Positions 46,392-55,161 of a stretch of 64,000 nt of DNA are shown here, in pieces. Where the stretch lies: positions 1,011,854 through 1,075,853 of the forward strand of contig NZ_LMVB01000001.1 of assembly GCF_001510645.1 (NCBI RefSeq), given 5' to 3'. The position numbers and the translations under genes were made by a program. This stretch comes from Paenibacillus sp. FJAT-29882. GTDB taxonomy: Bacteria; Bacillota; Bacilli; Bacillales; DSM-1321. Under the pieces are notes generated by a model. It searched no databases, had not been told where the DNA came from, and saw nothing but the letters and a program-made list of their open reading frames with translations. Each line of letters begins with the position of its first letter. Position 1 is the first letter of the stretch.

Positions 46392-47945
46392 ATGGACAAT
46401 AACAAGTATATGCTTGGTGTAGATGTAGGCACAACGAGTACGAAAGCAGTTTTGTTTCGTGAAACAGGTGAAATTATCGCTCAAGAAAACAATGGCTATC
46501 AATTATACACACCAAATGTTTCAACAGCAGAGCAAGATCCAGAAGAGATTTTTGATGCGGTCGTACGGTCTATTCGGAATGTCATGCAGAAATCAAAAAT
46601 TGATCCTAAAGATTTATCATTTCTTTCTTTTAGTACTGCTATGCATGGGGTTATCGCGATGGACGAATTTGATAAACCTTTAACACGTTGCATAACATGG
46701 GCAGATAATCAAAGTGAAGAGTGGGCAAAGAAAATAAAACGTGAACTTAACGGTCATGAAATTTATTTACGAACTGGGACACCGATTCATCCAATGTCTC
46801 CTTTGAGTAAAATTGCCTGGTTAACACATGATCGTCCGGAAATTGCAAGCAAAACAAAAAAATACATAGGGATTAAAGAATACTTATTTCACAAGTTTTT
46901 CGGCGAATATGTAGTCGATCATTCGCTTGCTTCATCAATGGGATTATTAAATCTTAAAAAACTAGACTGGGATGAAGAAGCGTTAGAAGTAGCGGGGATT
47001 ACAGCCGATAAATTATCAACTCTCGTTTCCACTACTAAAGTTATGACTGGTTGTCATCAAAATCTAGCTCAAGAGCTGGGCATTTTAGAAACGACACCTT
47101 TTGTTCTCGGAGCAAGTGATGGTGTTTTATCTAATATTGGCGTCAATGCAATAAAAGGGGGTGAAGTAGCAATAACTATTGGAACGAGTGGGGCAATTCG
47201 TACGGTGATTCCGAAACCACAGACCGATCCAAAAGGCCGAATTTTTTGCTATGCTTTAACTGAAAACCACTGGGTAATTGGTGGTCCAGTCAATAACGGC
47301 GGGATGATCTTACGTTGGATAAGAGATGAATTTGCTGCAAGTGAAGTTGAAACGGCGAAACGATTAGGGATTGACCCATATGAAGTACTTACACGTATTG
47401 CAAGTCGAGTTAGACCTGGAGCCAATGGTCTTTTATTTCATCCGTTTTTATCAGGTGAGCGCGCACCATTATGGAACTCAGATGTTCGTGGTTCATTCTT
47501 CGGATTAACTTTGAGTCATAAAAAAGAACATATGGTTAGAGCAGCTCTAGAAGGCGTTATTTTTAATCTCTATTCTGTATATTTAGCTTTAGTAGAGGCA
47601 ATGGATGAGCCTGTTACAAGTATTAAAGCAACAGGTGGATTTGCCAGATCAGATGTTTGGCGTCAAATGATGGCTGATATTTTTGATCAAAAAGTTATCA
47701 TACCAGAAAGTTATGAGTCTTCTTGTTTAGGTGCTTGTATCTTAGGTTTATATGGACTTGGTAAAATTGAAGATTTTGATGTGGTCGAACAATTAATTGG
47801 ACAAACACATGAACATAAACCTAATCCTGATCATGTGAAGGAATACCGTAAATTAATGCCTATTTTTATTAATGTTGCTCGTACATTAGAAAAAGAATAT
47901 GAGCAAATCGCAATGTATCAAAGAAGCATAGATGGAGAGTTTTAA
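46392..47945 (+). CDS. gntK: Gluconokinase (FGGY family)
   Basis: A 517-residue FGGY kinase phosphorylating D-gluconate at position 6. N-terminal phosphate loop GVDVGTTSTKAVLF (about 9-22), AMHGV, FVLGASDGVLSNIG (catalytic Asp region), second motif ATGGFARSDVWRQMMADIF (about 417). GntK by neighbours (gntP behind, GntR operator in front). ATG 46392 follows AGGAAAGGCGAG. A leader of about 370 bases precedes. Confidence 0.92.
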   Translation: MDNNKYMLGVDVGTTSTKAVLFRETGEIIAQENNGYQLYTPNVSTAEQDPEEIFDAVVRSIRNVMQKSKIDPKDLSFLSFSTAMHGVIAMDEFDKPLTRCITWADNQSEEWAKKIKRELNGHEIYLRTGTPIHPMSPLSKIAWLTHDRPEIASKTKKYIGIKEYLFHKFFGEYVVDHSLASSMGLLNLKKLDWDEEALEVAGITADKLSTLVSTTKVMTGCHQNLAQELGILETTPFVLGASDGVLSNIGVNAIKGGEVAITIGTSGAIRTVIPKPQTDPKGRIFCYALTENHWVIGGPVNNGGMILRWIRDEFAASEVETAKRLGIDPYEVLTRIASRVRPGANGLLFHPFLSGERAPLWNSDVRGSFFGLTLSHKKEHMVRAALEGVIFNLYSVYLALVEAMDEPVTSIKATGGFARSDVWRQMMADIFDQKVIIPESYESSCLGACILGLYGLGKIEDFDVVEQLIGQTHEHKPNPDHVKEYRKLMPIFINVARTLEKEYEQIAMYQRSIDGEF

Positions 47946-47993
47946 TAAGTCTTGTATTAGTAAAAATAACATAGTTAGTAGGGAGAAAGAGTT

Positions 47994-49343
47994 ATGCCAT
48001 TAGTCATTGTCGCATTGGGGATTATTGTTTTACTAGTATTAATTATGAAATTCAATATGAATACTTTTATTTCATTAGTTGTTGTTTCATTCTTAATTGC
48101 TTTAGCTCTAGGTATGCCAATCAGTGAGATTGTTGCATCCGTTCAACATGGAATGGGGAACACTTTAGGTGGTATCGCCTTAGTCTTTGGACTAGGAGCG
48201 ATCCTTGGTAAATTCATTGCTGATGCTGGGGGAGCCCAACGTATTGCAATGACATTAATTGATAAGTTTGGTGAGAAGAGAATTCAATGGGCTGTTGTAG
48301 CAGCTGGATTCATTCTAGGTATTGCACTGTTCTTTGAAGTAGGTCTCGTCTTATTAATTCCAATTGTTTATCAAATTTCGAAACATTTAAAAATATCGTT
48401 TTTATGGTTAGGTATGCCAATGGCGACTGCATTATCAGTTACCCATGCATTCTTACCACCACACCCAGGTCCGACTGTTATTGCTCAAGAATTTGGAGCA
48501 AACGTAGGTCTAGTATTAGTTTACGGTTTCATTATTGCGATTCCAACAGTGATTATTGCTGGTCCTTTGTTTACAAAATTTGCAAGAAAATTTGCACCAT
48601 CAGCTTTTGAAAAAGAACCTACAGGAAGTATGGCTTCCATTGGTAACGCAAAGCAATTTAAAATAGAAGATACACCAGGGTTTGGTATCAGTGCTTTCAC
48701 AGCGTTATTCCCAGTTATTTTGATGGCATTTTCAACAATCGTTACTTTATTTCAAGATGCGTTGAATTTACCAACATTATTTATTGATATCGTAAAAATG
48801 ATTGGTGCACCAACTACAGTTATGTTGCTTTCTGTATTACTTGCAATGTATACGATGGGTGTAGCACGAAAAATTTCAATGAAACAACTGATGCAATCTG
48901 CAGAAGCTTCGATTGCATCCATCGGTATGATGTTACTTATTCTAGGTGCCGGTGGTTCCCTTAAGCAAGTATTAATCGATGGCGGTGTTGGTGATTATGT
49001 AGCAGTTCTTTTTGAAGGTAGTACAATATCACCACTCATTTTAACTTGGCTGATCGCTGCTGTAATCAGACTTGCTCAAGGTTCTGCAACAGTGGCTGCG
49101 TTAACAACAGTTGGTTTAGTTATTCCAATGATGACAGGAACAGATGTCAATATGGAATTAATGGTATTAGCAACAGGTGCAGGTAGTATCATTGCATCAC
49201 ACGTAAATGATACTGGTTTCTGGATTGTTAAGGAGTCCTTTGGCTTAACAATGAAAGAGACATTCGCTACTTGGACAGTACTTGAAACACTAATTTCTGT
49301 ATGTGGTCTTGTATTTGTTTTACTTCTTAGTTTATTTGTTTAA
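47994..49343 (+). CDS. gntP: Gluconate permease
   Basis: A 449-residue GntP-family proton symporter with 12-14 helices. Marks: the N-terminal LIMKFNMNTFISLVVVSFL, GNTLGGIALVFGLGAILGK (about 53-71), FLPPHPGPTVIAQEFGANVG (about 157-176) and HVNDTGFWIVKESFGL (about 403-418). The histidines of the PPHPGPT stretch are conserved. Same transcript as gntK. GGGAGAAAG before ATG. Confidence 0.93.
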   Translation: MPLVIVALGIIVLLVLIMKFNMNTFISLVVVSFLIALALGMPISEIVASVQHGMGNTLGGIALVFGLGAILGKFIADAGGAQRIAMTLIDKFGEKRIQWAVVAAGFILGIALFFEVGLVLLIPIVYQISKHLKISFLWLGMPMATALSVTHAFLPPHPGPTVIAQEFGANVGLVLVYGFIIAIPTVIIAGPLFTKFARKFAPSAFEKEPTGSMASIGNAKQFKIEDTPGFGISAFTALFPVILMAFSTIVTLFQDALNLPTLFIDIVKMIGAPTTVMLLSVLLAMYTMGVARKISMKQLMQSAEASIASIGMMLLILGAGGSLKQVLIDGGVGDYVAVLFEGSTISPLILTWLIAAVIRLAQGSATVAALTTVGLVIPMMTGTDVNMELMVLATGAGSIIASHVNDTGFWIVKESFGLTMKETFATWTVLETLISVCGLVFVLLLSLFV

Positions 49344-49683
49344 GGTAAGACGTCCTTTTTTACAAAGTGTAATCGGTTTATTGAGCAAAAAGGATAGCGC
49401 TTAGATTAGCGAATAGTAGGAATAGTGACGACTCTTATCATGTAATCATAAATGGTATGTAAAATAGTATTATGGATGACTGTTTACGCACAGCTTCATG
49501 AAGGTAGAGTGGGGAGTACCTACATATGAACAAGTAAACGGAGAAGGTCGTTTCAAACAGCGGAAACAAAAGTGGATGGGGATTTTGTTCGATGATGAAT
49601 AAAGGAATTAAATATGTAGTACTAGTTGTTTAAAAGTGAGAATCTAATCCTTTCATAAACTTCATCAGTTGAAAAAGGGTTTT

Positions 49684-49773
49684 AGGGTCAGACCACATAT
49701 CTACTATACTATCGTTTAATGAAGTGTCGTTAACACGATAAACGGTATATAGAGTGTGAGGTCTGACCTTTTT
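49684..49773. terminator. Family B palindrome after gntP
   Basis: Agggtcagaccacatatctactat...atatagagtgtgaggtctgaccttttttc with central gtgtcgttaacac. It lies 340 bases beyond gntP in the interval 49344-50094. The first 340 bases of that interval show only a short open frame (49498-49602). Confidence 0.6.
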
Positions 49774-49893
49774 TCTGTGGAAAAGGGGCGGGGCCTCGTA
49801 AAATCAGCGCAGCTACCCACCTTCATCAGGTGATACAGTTTGAGATCCTGAACCTTTTTCATTGTAGGGTTTGGAGCAGCTCATGGTTGTTTT
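49772..49893 (+). repeat. Family C repeat
   Basis: Tttctgtggaaaaggggcgg ggcctcg...caccttcatcaggtgataca...gagcagctcatggttg. It abuts the family B copy directly. Confidence 0.7.
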
Positions 49894-50012
49894 CTGTAAA
49901 ATATTTCATTCTCTTGATAGAATTGGACAAGTTTGGCTGACATCTAGTGCCAAATCGTTTTTGTGAATCGATTATATAATTCAGAAAATAGTTAAATATC
50001 AAAATGAAACTG

Positions 50013-50060
50013 TTTACAATTGGCAATATTTATAATAAAATGTACTTGTATACAAGTACA
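50013..50060 (+). promoter_or_regulatory. gntR promoter with GntR operator
   Basis: TTTACA (50013-50018), 17 bases, TAAAAT (50036-50041). A perfect 20-bp palindrome TGTACTTGTATACAAGTACA (50041-50060) lies at the start site and contains the same ACTTGTATACAAGT core as upstream of gntK. Autoregulation by GntR is inferred. Confidence 0.85.
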
Positions 50061-50094
50061 CAACTTATTATCGTAGGAGAGTGATCTATATATA

Positions 50095-50781
50095 ATGAAT
50101 TATCCTACATCTTGGTTAACGGGCGTGTCGATTGGCGAGAAGATAGCCTGTGAAGTACGACTAAAAATTATTAGGGGTGATATTGCTGTAGGATCAGTTT
50201 TATCTGAAAATCACTTGGCACAAGAATTTAGTGCTAGTCGCTCACCAGTGAGAGACGCATTACGCGTACTTGCGAATGAAGGTCTGATCCGCTTGGAAAG
50301 AATGGGGGCAGTTGTATTAGGCTTAAGTAAAAAGGATATGGAAGAGTTGTATGATGTTCGGATTTTAATTGAGACATATTTACTTAAAGCTGTAAGTAAA
50401 ACAGATCCAACGAATTTAAGTCTGGAACTAACAAAAGTGATAGACAAGATGACTTTGGCGATGGAACATCGAAATTCGATTGATTTTTCTTATCAGGACT
50501 TATTTTTTCATGAATTAATCGTCATTGAATCGAAGCATAAACGATTATTGAGAGTCTGGTATAGTTTAAAGCCGGTAGTTTTGACAGCGCTACTCGTTGC
50601 GACAACAAAGCGATTTGAAAAGGATTTTGATGAGATCCAACTATTAATAGACAAACATAGATTAATGATTGATGCGCTCCTTTCACAGGATGACCATTTA
50701 ATCGAACAGACATTACTCGAACATTTCCAGGATACGAGAACAACGGTCTATGATTCTTTAATAAAAGATGATTTACAATAA
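50095..50781 (+). CDS. gntR: Gluconate operon repressor GntR
   Basis: A 228-residue GntR/FCD-type regulator. Winged helix: LSENHLAQEFSASRSPVRDAL (read in two parts, LSENHLAQEFSAS and RSPVRDALRVLANEGLI), then the FCD effector domain with metal-ligand-type histidines (DLFFHELIV and later). IRLERMGAVVLGL and YDVRILIETYL strongly recall B. subtilis GntR. Monocistronic, apart from the gntK-gntP operon, where B. subtilis has gntR first in one operon. Ribosome site TAGGAGAG is 15 bases from the ATG, unusually far. Confidence 0.88.
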   Translation: MNYPTSWLTGVSIGEKIACEVRLKIIRGDIAVGSVLSENHLAQEFSASRSPVRDALRVLANEGLIRLERMGAVVLGLSKKDMEELYDVRILIETYLLKAVSKTDPTNLSLELTKVIDKMTLAMEHRNSIDFSYQDLFFHELIVIESKHKRLLRVWYSLKPVVLTALLVATTKRFEKDFDEIQLLIDKHRLMIDALLSQDDHLIEQTLLEHFQDTRTTVYDSLIKDDLQ

Positions 50782-50783
50782 TA

Positions 50784-50912
50784 AAAAAACTCCTTGAGCA
50801 TCTGATCTAAAGCCCAACGGTGAAAAAAGTACAGGTTCTAAAAATTGCATCACCTTGTGAAGGTGGTGGTGCGGAGCTGATTTTGCGAAGCCCCGCCCCT
50901 TTCCACAGAAAA
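50784..50912 (-). repeat. Family C repeat, reverse orientation
   Basis: Contains gagcatctgatctaaagccc, gcatcaccttgtgaaggtgg and gaagccccgcccctttccac. It lies between gntR and the second dehydrogenase. Confidence 0.7.
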
Positions 50913-50943
50913 TAAAAACGCTTAATAGGGAGAGTCGATTAGT

Positions 50944-51960
50944 ATGAAAGCTGGTTTGTATCTATCTGAAAAAAAAGTAAGCATTGGAGAATTAGCGAAA
51001 CCTGTTATTAAGGAAAATGAAGCTCTTATTAAAGTAGCTTATGCTGGTATTTGTGGAACAGATATGATGATTTATTCAGGTAAACACCCACGGGCAAAAG
51101 CGCCACTCGCAATGGGGCATGAATTTAGTGGAATGATCGAAGAGATCAAGGGCGAAACTCCGTTTAATATCGGTGATCGCGTTGTTATCGAACCGACGAT
51201 CAGCTGTGGGAAATGTGACGCTTGTTTATCAGGGAATTCACATGTTTGTAGAACGCTACAATTAATCGGGATTGATTCACATGGAGGGTTTGCCGAATAC
51301 GTGGCTGTACCGCTACACCGTTTACATAAAGTACCGAATTCGTTATCCGACATACATGCGGCATTAGCAGAACCAGTTGCAGTAGGCATCCATACTGTCC
51401 GACGTTCTAACGTTAAAGTGGGGGATACTGTTGTTGTATTAGGAGCAGGTCCGATTGGCTTATTAATTGCCTTAACGGCAAAATTGGCTGGAGCGGGTAA
51501 AATATTTATTTCCGATATTAGTCCATACCGATTAGGTAAGGCCGAAGAAATGGGATTTATCGCTCTTGACGGTAAAAAGGTAGATATAGTCGAGCACGTG
51601 AAAGAGGCTACGAATGGTGTAGGTGCAGATGTTGTTTTTGAAGTAGCCGGCACAAGAGTAACGGTTGAACAAATGCTTCATGTTTGTCGTACACAAGGAC
51701 AAATTGTCGTCGTAAGTGTCTTTAAGCAACCACCAACAGTTGATCTAGCAGCGATGCATTTCCGCGAATTATCTTTGACAACGACTAGATGTTACAGTTC
51801 AGCAGATTTTGCCATGGCGGTCAGTATGATGGCAAGTGGCCAAATTGATGTAACGCCGCTGATTTCACACGAACTGCCATTAGAGGAAATTGAAAAAGGG
51901 TTTGAATTAATGACTGACCCAGAAGATTCATTAAAAGTATTATTTCGACCACATGCATAA
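50944..51960 (+). CDS. Zinc-dependent medium-chain dehydrogenase (idonate 5-dehydrogenase-like)
   Basis: A 338-residue MDR. Catalytic zinc: Cys in AGICGTDMM (about 37), His-Glu in MGHE (about 58). Structural zinc: CGKCDACLSGNSHVC (about 88-102). Cofactor motif LGAGPIG (about 167). Divergent from the 44758 enzyme (TMMIYSGK; CRTLQLIGID). Pairing with the SDR 18 bases behind suggests oxidation at C5 followed by reduction to another epimer, as IdnD/IdnO do. Substrate uncertain. GGGAGAG before ATG. Confidence 0.78.
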   Translation: MKAGLYLSEKKVSIGELAKPVIKENEALIKVAYAGICGTDMMIYSGKHPRAKAPLAMGHEFSGMIEEIKGETPFNIGDRVVIEPTISCGKCDACLSGNSHVCRTLQLIGIDSHGGFAEYVAVPLHRLHKVPNSLSDIHAALAEPVAVGIHTVRRSNVKVGDTVVVLGAGPIGLLIALTAKLAGAGKIFISDISPYRLGKAEEMGFIALDGKKVDIVEHVKEATNGVGADVVFEVAGTRVTVEQMLHVCRTQGQIVVVSVFKQPPTVDLAAMHFRELSLTTTRCYSSADFAMAVSMMASGQIDVTPLISHELPLEEIEKGFELMTDPEDSLKVLFRPHA

Positions 51961-51978
51961 TAATGGAGGGAAAAGAAC

Positions 51979-52728
51979 ATGTTTCGATTAGATGGTAAAG
52001 TTGCCGCGATTACAGGTGCCACAAGAGGGATAGGTAGAAAAATGGCATTAGCTTTAGCAGAAGCAGGAGCTACAGTAGCCTTACTTCAAAGGAATACGAG
52101 TGATGATACTGTACAAAAAGAGATTGAAGCATTGGGACAAAAAAGTGTCATCATCCCGTGTGATTTGGGAAATCAGGCACAAGTGAAAGCGGCGATTCCG
52201 ACTGTTGTCAAGGAACTTGGTCAAATTGATATTCTAGTCAATAATGCAGGTATTCAACGAAGATCTCCTTCTGTTTCATTCTCTGAAACGGATTGGGATG
52301 ACGTAATCAATGTGAATTTAAAATGTGTCTGGCTGTTATGTCAGGAAGCCGGTAAATTCATGGTACCTCAAGGTAAAGGGAAGATTATTAATATGGCTTC
52401 TTTATTATCCTTTCAAGGAGGTTTAACCGTACCTGCCTATGCCGCAGCGAAAGGCGGAGTAGCACAATTAACGAAAGCATTAGCCAATGAATGGGCGAAA
52501 GAAAATGTAAATGTCAATGCCATTGTTCCTGGCTATATTGCGACAGATATGAATGAAGCATTATTACAAGATGAAGCAAGAAATCGCCAAATTCTAGAGC
52601 GAATTCCAGCAGGTCGATGGGGACAGGCAGAGGATTTTATGGGATCTGTGGTCTTCTTGGCATCTGATGCATCGAATTACATTCACGGTCATTTATTAGT
52701 AGTTGATGGCGGTTGGATGGGAAGATAA
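51979..52728 (+). CDS. Short-chain dehydrogenase, KduD/IdnO-like
   Basis: A 249-residue SDR. Cofactor motif TGATRGIG (12-19), NNAG (88-91), catalytic S141, Y154 and K158 (ASLLSFQGG, YAAAK). The wording NVNLK, LANEWAKENVNVNAIVPGYIATDM and IPAGRWG recalls KduD (2-dehydro-3-deoxy-gluconate 5-dehydrogenase) and gluconate 5-dehydrogenase IdnO. Beside the idonate-type MDR and gluconate genes, 5-ketogluconate reduction is the favoured role. TGGAGGGA before ATG. Confidence 0.82.
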   Translation: MFRLDGKVAAITGATRGIGRKMALALAEAGATVALLQRNTSDDTVQKEIEALGQKSVIIPCDLGNQAQVKAAIPTVVKELGQIDILVNNAGIQRRSPSVSFSETDWDDVINVNLKCVWLLCQEAGKFMVPQGKGKIINMASLLSFQGGLTVPAYAAAKGGVAQLTKALANEWAKENVNVNAIVPGYIATDMNEALLQDEARNRQILERIPAGRWGQAEDFMGSVVFLASDASNYIHGHLLVVDGGWMGR

Positions 52729-52875
52729 AGTGAAACTTCCGTTAGCGATGGGCTTTCGCTAACGGTTAGTTGAACCAATCGGGCATTTACGGACAGTGTT
52801 ATTATTCAAATTCTTCAATTTTTTCTATATAAAATCTTAAAATGAAGGTTTTACTGTCCGTTAATACGGGGTAAG
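52729..52875. repeat. Family D repeat after the SDR
   Basis: Gtgaaacttccgttagcgat gggctttcgctaacggttag: stem CCGTTAGCG (52739-52747) with CGCTAACGG (52757-52765), then gttgaaccaatcgggcattt. A second piece ttactgtccgttaatacggg follows. The rest of the gap to yqhL carries only hairpins. Confidence 0.6.
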
Positions 52876-53041
52876 TTGAGTTACGTAAAGTGAAAAGTGG
52901 TTGTGATGTTGTTTCGATATTTATCTTTACTTTCGTTGTCTAATCTATCCTATTGGCTTTACCTCAATAAAGCATAATATAAGGCTGGATTGAAAGGGAT
53001 GTCTTAACGAAACCACAAGTGAAAACTGAACTACCATTAGG

Positions 53042-53082
53042 AAAAAGGGGGAGGATTTAATAAAAATCAACCTCCTTTTTTT
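53042..53082. terminator. Hairpin with T-run in the SDR-yqhL gap
   Basis: AAAGGGGGAGGATT...AATCAACCTCCTTTTTTT pairs over GGAGG/CCTCC and AAAGG/CCTTT with a T-run. Probably terminates the upstream plus-strand unit. Confidence 0.55.
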
Positions 53083-53222
53083 CTTGCCTCGCTCTTTACA
53101 AAACCACTTTAATAAACCAGCTAAAGTTCAAATTGAAAGGTAAATTGCTGATAGTTATTTGTTAAATCCCCCTCATATCTACTCGAAATGTCATATCATC
53201 AGGAATACATCAGTTTTTCCTA

Positions 53223-53255
53223 ATAAAAAAAAGAACCCATACAAGATGGATTCTT
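53223..53255 (-). terminator. Terminator of yqhL
   Basis: AAGAA-c-CCAT (53230-53239) pairs with ATGG-a-TTCTT, with an A-run on the plus strand (T-run for the minus transcript), overlapping the stop codon. Confidence 0.75.
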
Positions 53256-53634
53256 ATTTGCCTGTTCTAATTTTTCCAGTCCACTGTTTAAATCCGCCTT
53301 TTAATTGGTAGATGTCCGTGTACCCTTTTTTGCGTAATATTTGAGCAGCTTTTCCGCTACGCATACTGTTTTGGCAGTATAAATAAATAGGCTTGTCTTT
53401 ACGTAATTCTGTAAGGCGCGTCTTAACTTGTGTTAAAGGGATGTTTCTTGCACCTAGTATATGACCGCCCTCGTATTCATTTGGTTCGCGAACGTCAAAA
53501 AGTTGTGCTTTACGATAACCTTCAATAAATTCTTCCTGGCTAAGCGGTTTAACCGCACGACGCTGACTGAAAAAATTGAAAAGTGCGTAAGCAAGAAGTG
53601 CAATAAGTATAACGAGTGATATAATCCAACTCAC
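53254..53634 (-). CDS. yqhL: Rhodanese-domain membrane protein YqhL
   Basis: A 126-residue protein: an N-terminal helix (SWIISLVILIALLAYALFNFF), then a rhodanese domain. The catalytic cysteine is in YLYCQNSMRSGKAA (about 87) with loop CQNSMR. Likely a sulfurtransferase tethered to the membrane. GTG 53634 behind AAAGGAG; a longer frame extends into the upstream repeat and is rejected. Located next to lipM as in B. subtilis. Confidence 0.85.
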   Translation of the reverse strand: MSWIISLVILIALLAYALFNFFSQRRAVKPLSQEEFIEGYRKAQLFDVREPNEYEGGHILGARNIPLTQVKTRLTELRKDKPIYLYCQNSMRSGKAAQILRKKGYTDIYQLKGGFKQWTGKIRTGK

Positions 53635-53666
53635 GGTAAAACTCCTTTCTAGACTAAGCAACATAT

Positions 53667-53820
53667 AGAGGTTATTCAAAAAGTCCGGTAAAAAAGCTTG
53701 CGAATTGCTTCAAAGCTCTGTCTCTCCAGTCCTTACGTAGTACTGTATACGCGCAGGTCCTCTCGAAATGCGCTCCTCGAACTTCTCGGCTCTTTTTATT
53801 CTCCTTTTTGAACACGCACA
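53667..53820 (+). repeat. Family A element, copy 5 (internally deleted)
   Basis: Agaggttattcaaaaagtcc to tttttgaacacgcaca, about 154 bp. The central cruciform (gaccttctg...agtcagcaca) is missing, leaving both ends. It lies between divergent yqhL and lipM. Confidence 0.72.
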
Positions 53821-54019
53821 TATAGACATTACTTATTATATAATTGAAACGAGACTTAATCAAAAGATTTTTCCTGAAATGGCAGGAATGTTTGTTAAAG
53901 TTGAATTTCTTTTGATATTTGGTAAATGTTGATACAATTATACGGTATGGATGAGTATTCTATTTTACGTCTTTCCTATTATTTAATAGAGAATGACAGA
54001 TGTACTATGGGAGGATTTT

Positions 54020-54856
54020 ATGGGAAAGCAAACGTGGGCATTTATTGATTCAGGAAACAGCACACCAGCGTTTAATATGGCATTGGATGAAGCGTTGTTG
54101 AATTGGCATAGTAATGGGGAGATTCCACCAGTCGTAAGGTTTTACGGTTGGAATCCGGCAACTTTATCGATCGGCTATTTCCAAAGAGCGGAAAAAGAAA
54201 TAAACATAGCAGAGGTAAAGAGACAAGGATTAGGCTTTATACGCAGACCTACAGGGGGCAGGGCTGTTTTACACGAACATGAACTTACATATAGTGTAAT
54301 TGTGAACGAAGAATATCCAGACATGCCCAAAAATGTGACAGAAGCATATCGAGTAATCTCAGAAGGGATTCTAATGGGTTTCAGAAATCTTGGGCTAGAT
54401 GCCTATTTTGCTGTACCGTCTACTGAAAAGGAAAAAGCAGCATTGAAGGAACCTAGAACTTCGGTTTGCTTTGATGCGCCAAGCTGGTATGAGCTTGTCG
54501 TTGAAGGTAGGAAAGTAGCGGGAAGTGCCCAGACGAGACAAAAGGGAGTCATCTTGCAGCACGGATCGATCTTGCTCGATATAGATGATGAGAAACTGTT
54601 TAGTCTTTTTAATTTTACGAATGAACGAGTGAAGGAACGGATGATGAAAAGCTTTAAAAATAAAGCTGTTGCTATCAATGACTTACACACAAGAAAAATA
54701 AGCTTAGATGAGGCAAAGGATGCTTTTCACCAAGGGTTTGCTACTGGTTTGAATATTAATCTTGAGCCTCTCATCCTGACAAAAGACCAAGAAAAAGAAG
54801 TAACTAACTTAGCGCAAGATAAATATGAAGCAGATGAATGGAACTTTATGAGATAA
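54020..54856 (+). CDS. lipM: Octanoyltransferase LipM
   Basis: A 278-residue octanoyl-[ACP]:protein transferase, first step of lipoate synthesis, moving octanoyl to GcvH. Opening [40 protein letters not shown] (about 76-93), and the LipM catalytic cysteine in [14 protein letters not shown] (about 150). Length equals B. subtilis LipM. ATG 54020 after GGGAGGA. Functionally linked to the gcv operon upstream. Confidence 0.93.
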   Translation: MGKQTWAFIDSGNSTPAFNMALDEALLNWHSNGEIPPVVRFYGWNPATLSIGYFQRAEKEINIAEVKRQGLGFIRRPTGGRAVLHEHELTYSVIVNEEYPDMPKNVTEAYRVISEGILMGFRNLGLDAYFAVPSTEKEKAALKEPRTSVCFDAPSWYELVVEGRKVAGSAQTRQKGVILQHGSILLDIDDEKLFSLFNFTNERVKERMMKSFKNKAVAINDLHTRKISLDEAKDAFHQGFATGLNINLEPLILTKDQEKEVTNLAQDKYEADEWNFMR

Positions 54857-54970
54857 GACGAAACATCGGATTAAAAAATGGCCTATGGTTTTTCATCGGT
54901 TCACTTGCAATATTTTCAATCAATGACTTCTCCATAGGATTCACATTGATAATGTGGGTTTCCTATAACG

Positions 54971-55062
54971 AAAGGTCAGCTCCCGCAACCACAATATACA
55001 GTTCACATTAAACGTAAGTACCACTATGAACTGTGTATAGAGTGCGTAGTCTGACCCTTTTG
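54971..55062. terminator. Family B palindrome between lipM and glycosyltransferase
   Basis: Aaaggtcagctcccgcaacc...gtgcgtagtctgaccctttt with inner tatacagttcac/gtgaactgtata-type pairing. It lies between convergent genes. Confidence 0.6.
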
Positions 55063-55161
55063 GTCTCTCATTATTTATTACCAGTTGTACGTGAACAAGG
55101 GCTTACTTATTTGATCCAAATCTGTTCTAACTCTCAGGTTTTGAGCTTTTTTAGATTCTCA

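Noticed and set aside
49893..50784. gntR segment between inverted family C copies considered as an invertible switch
   Set aside because: No recombinase gene is nearby and copies are diverged; kept only as a test in the family C finding.
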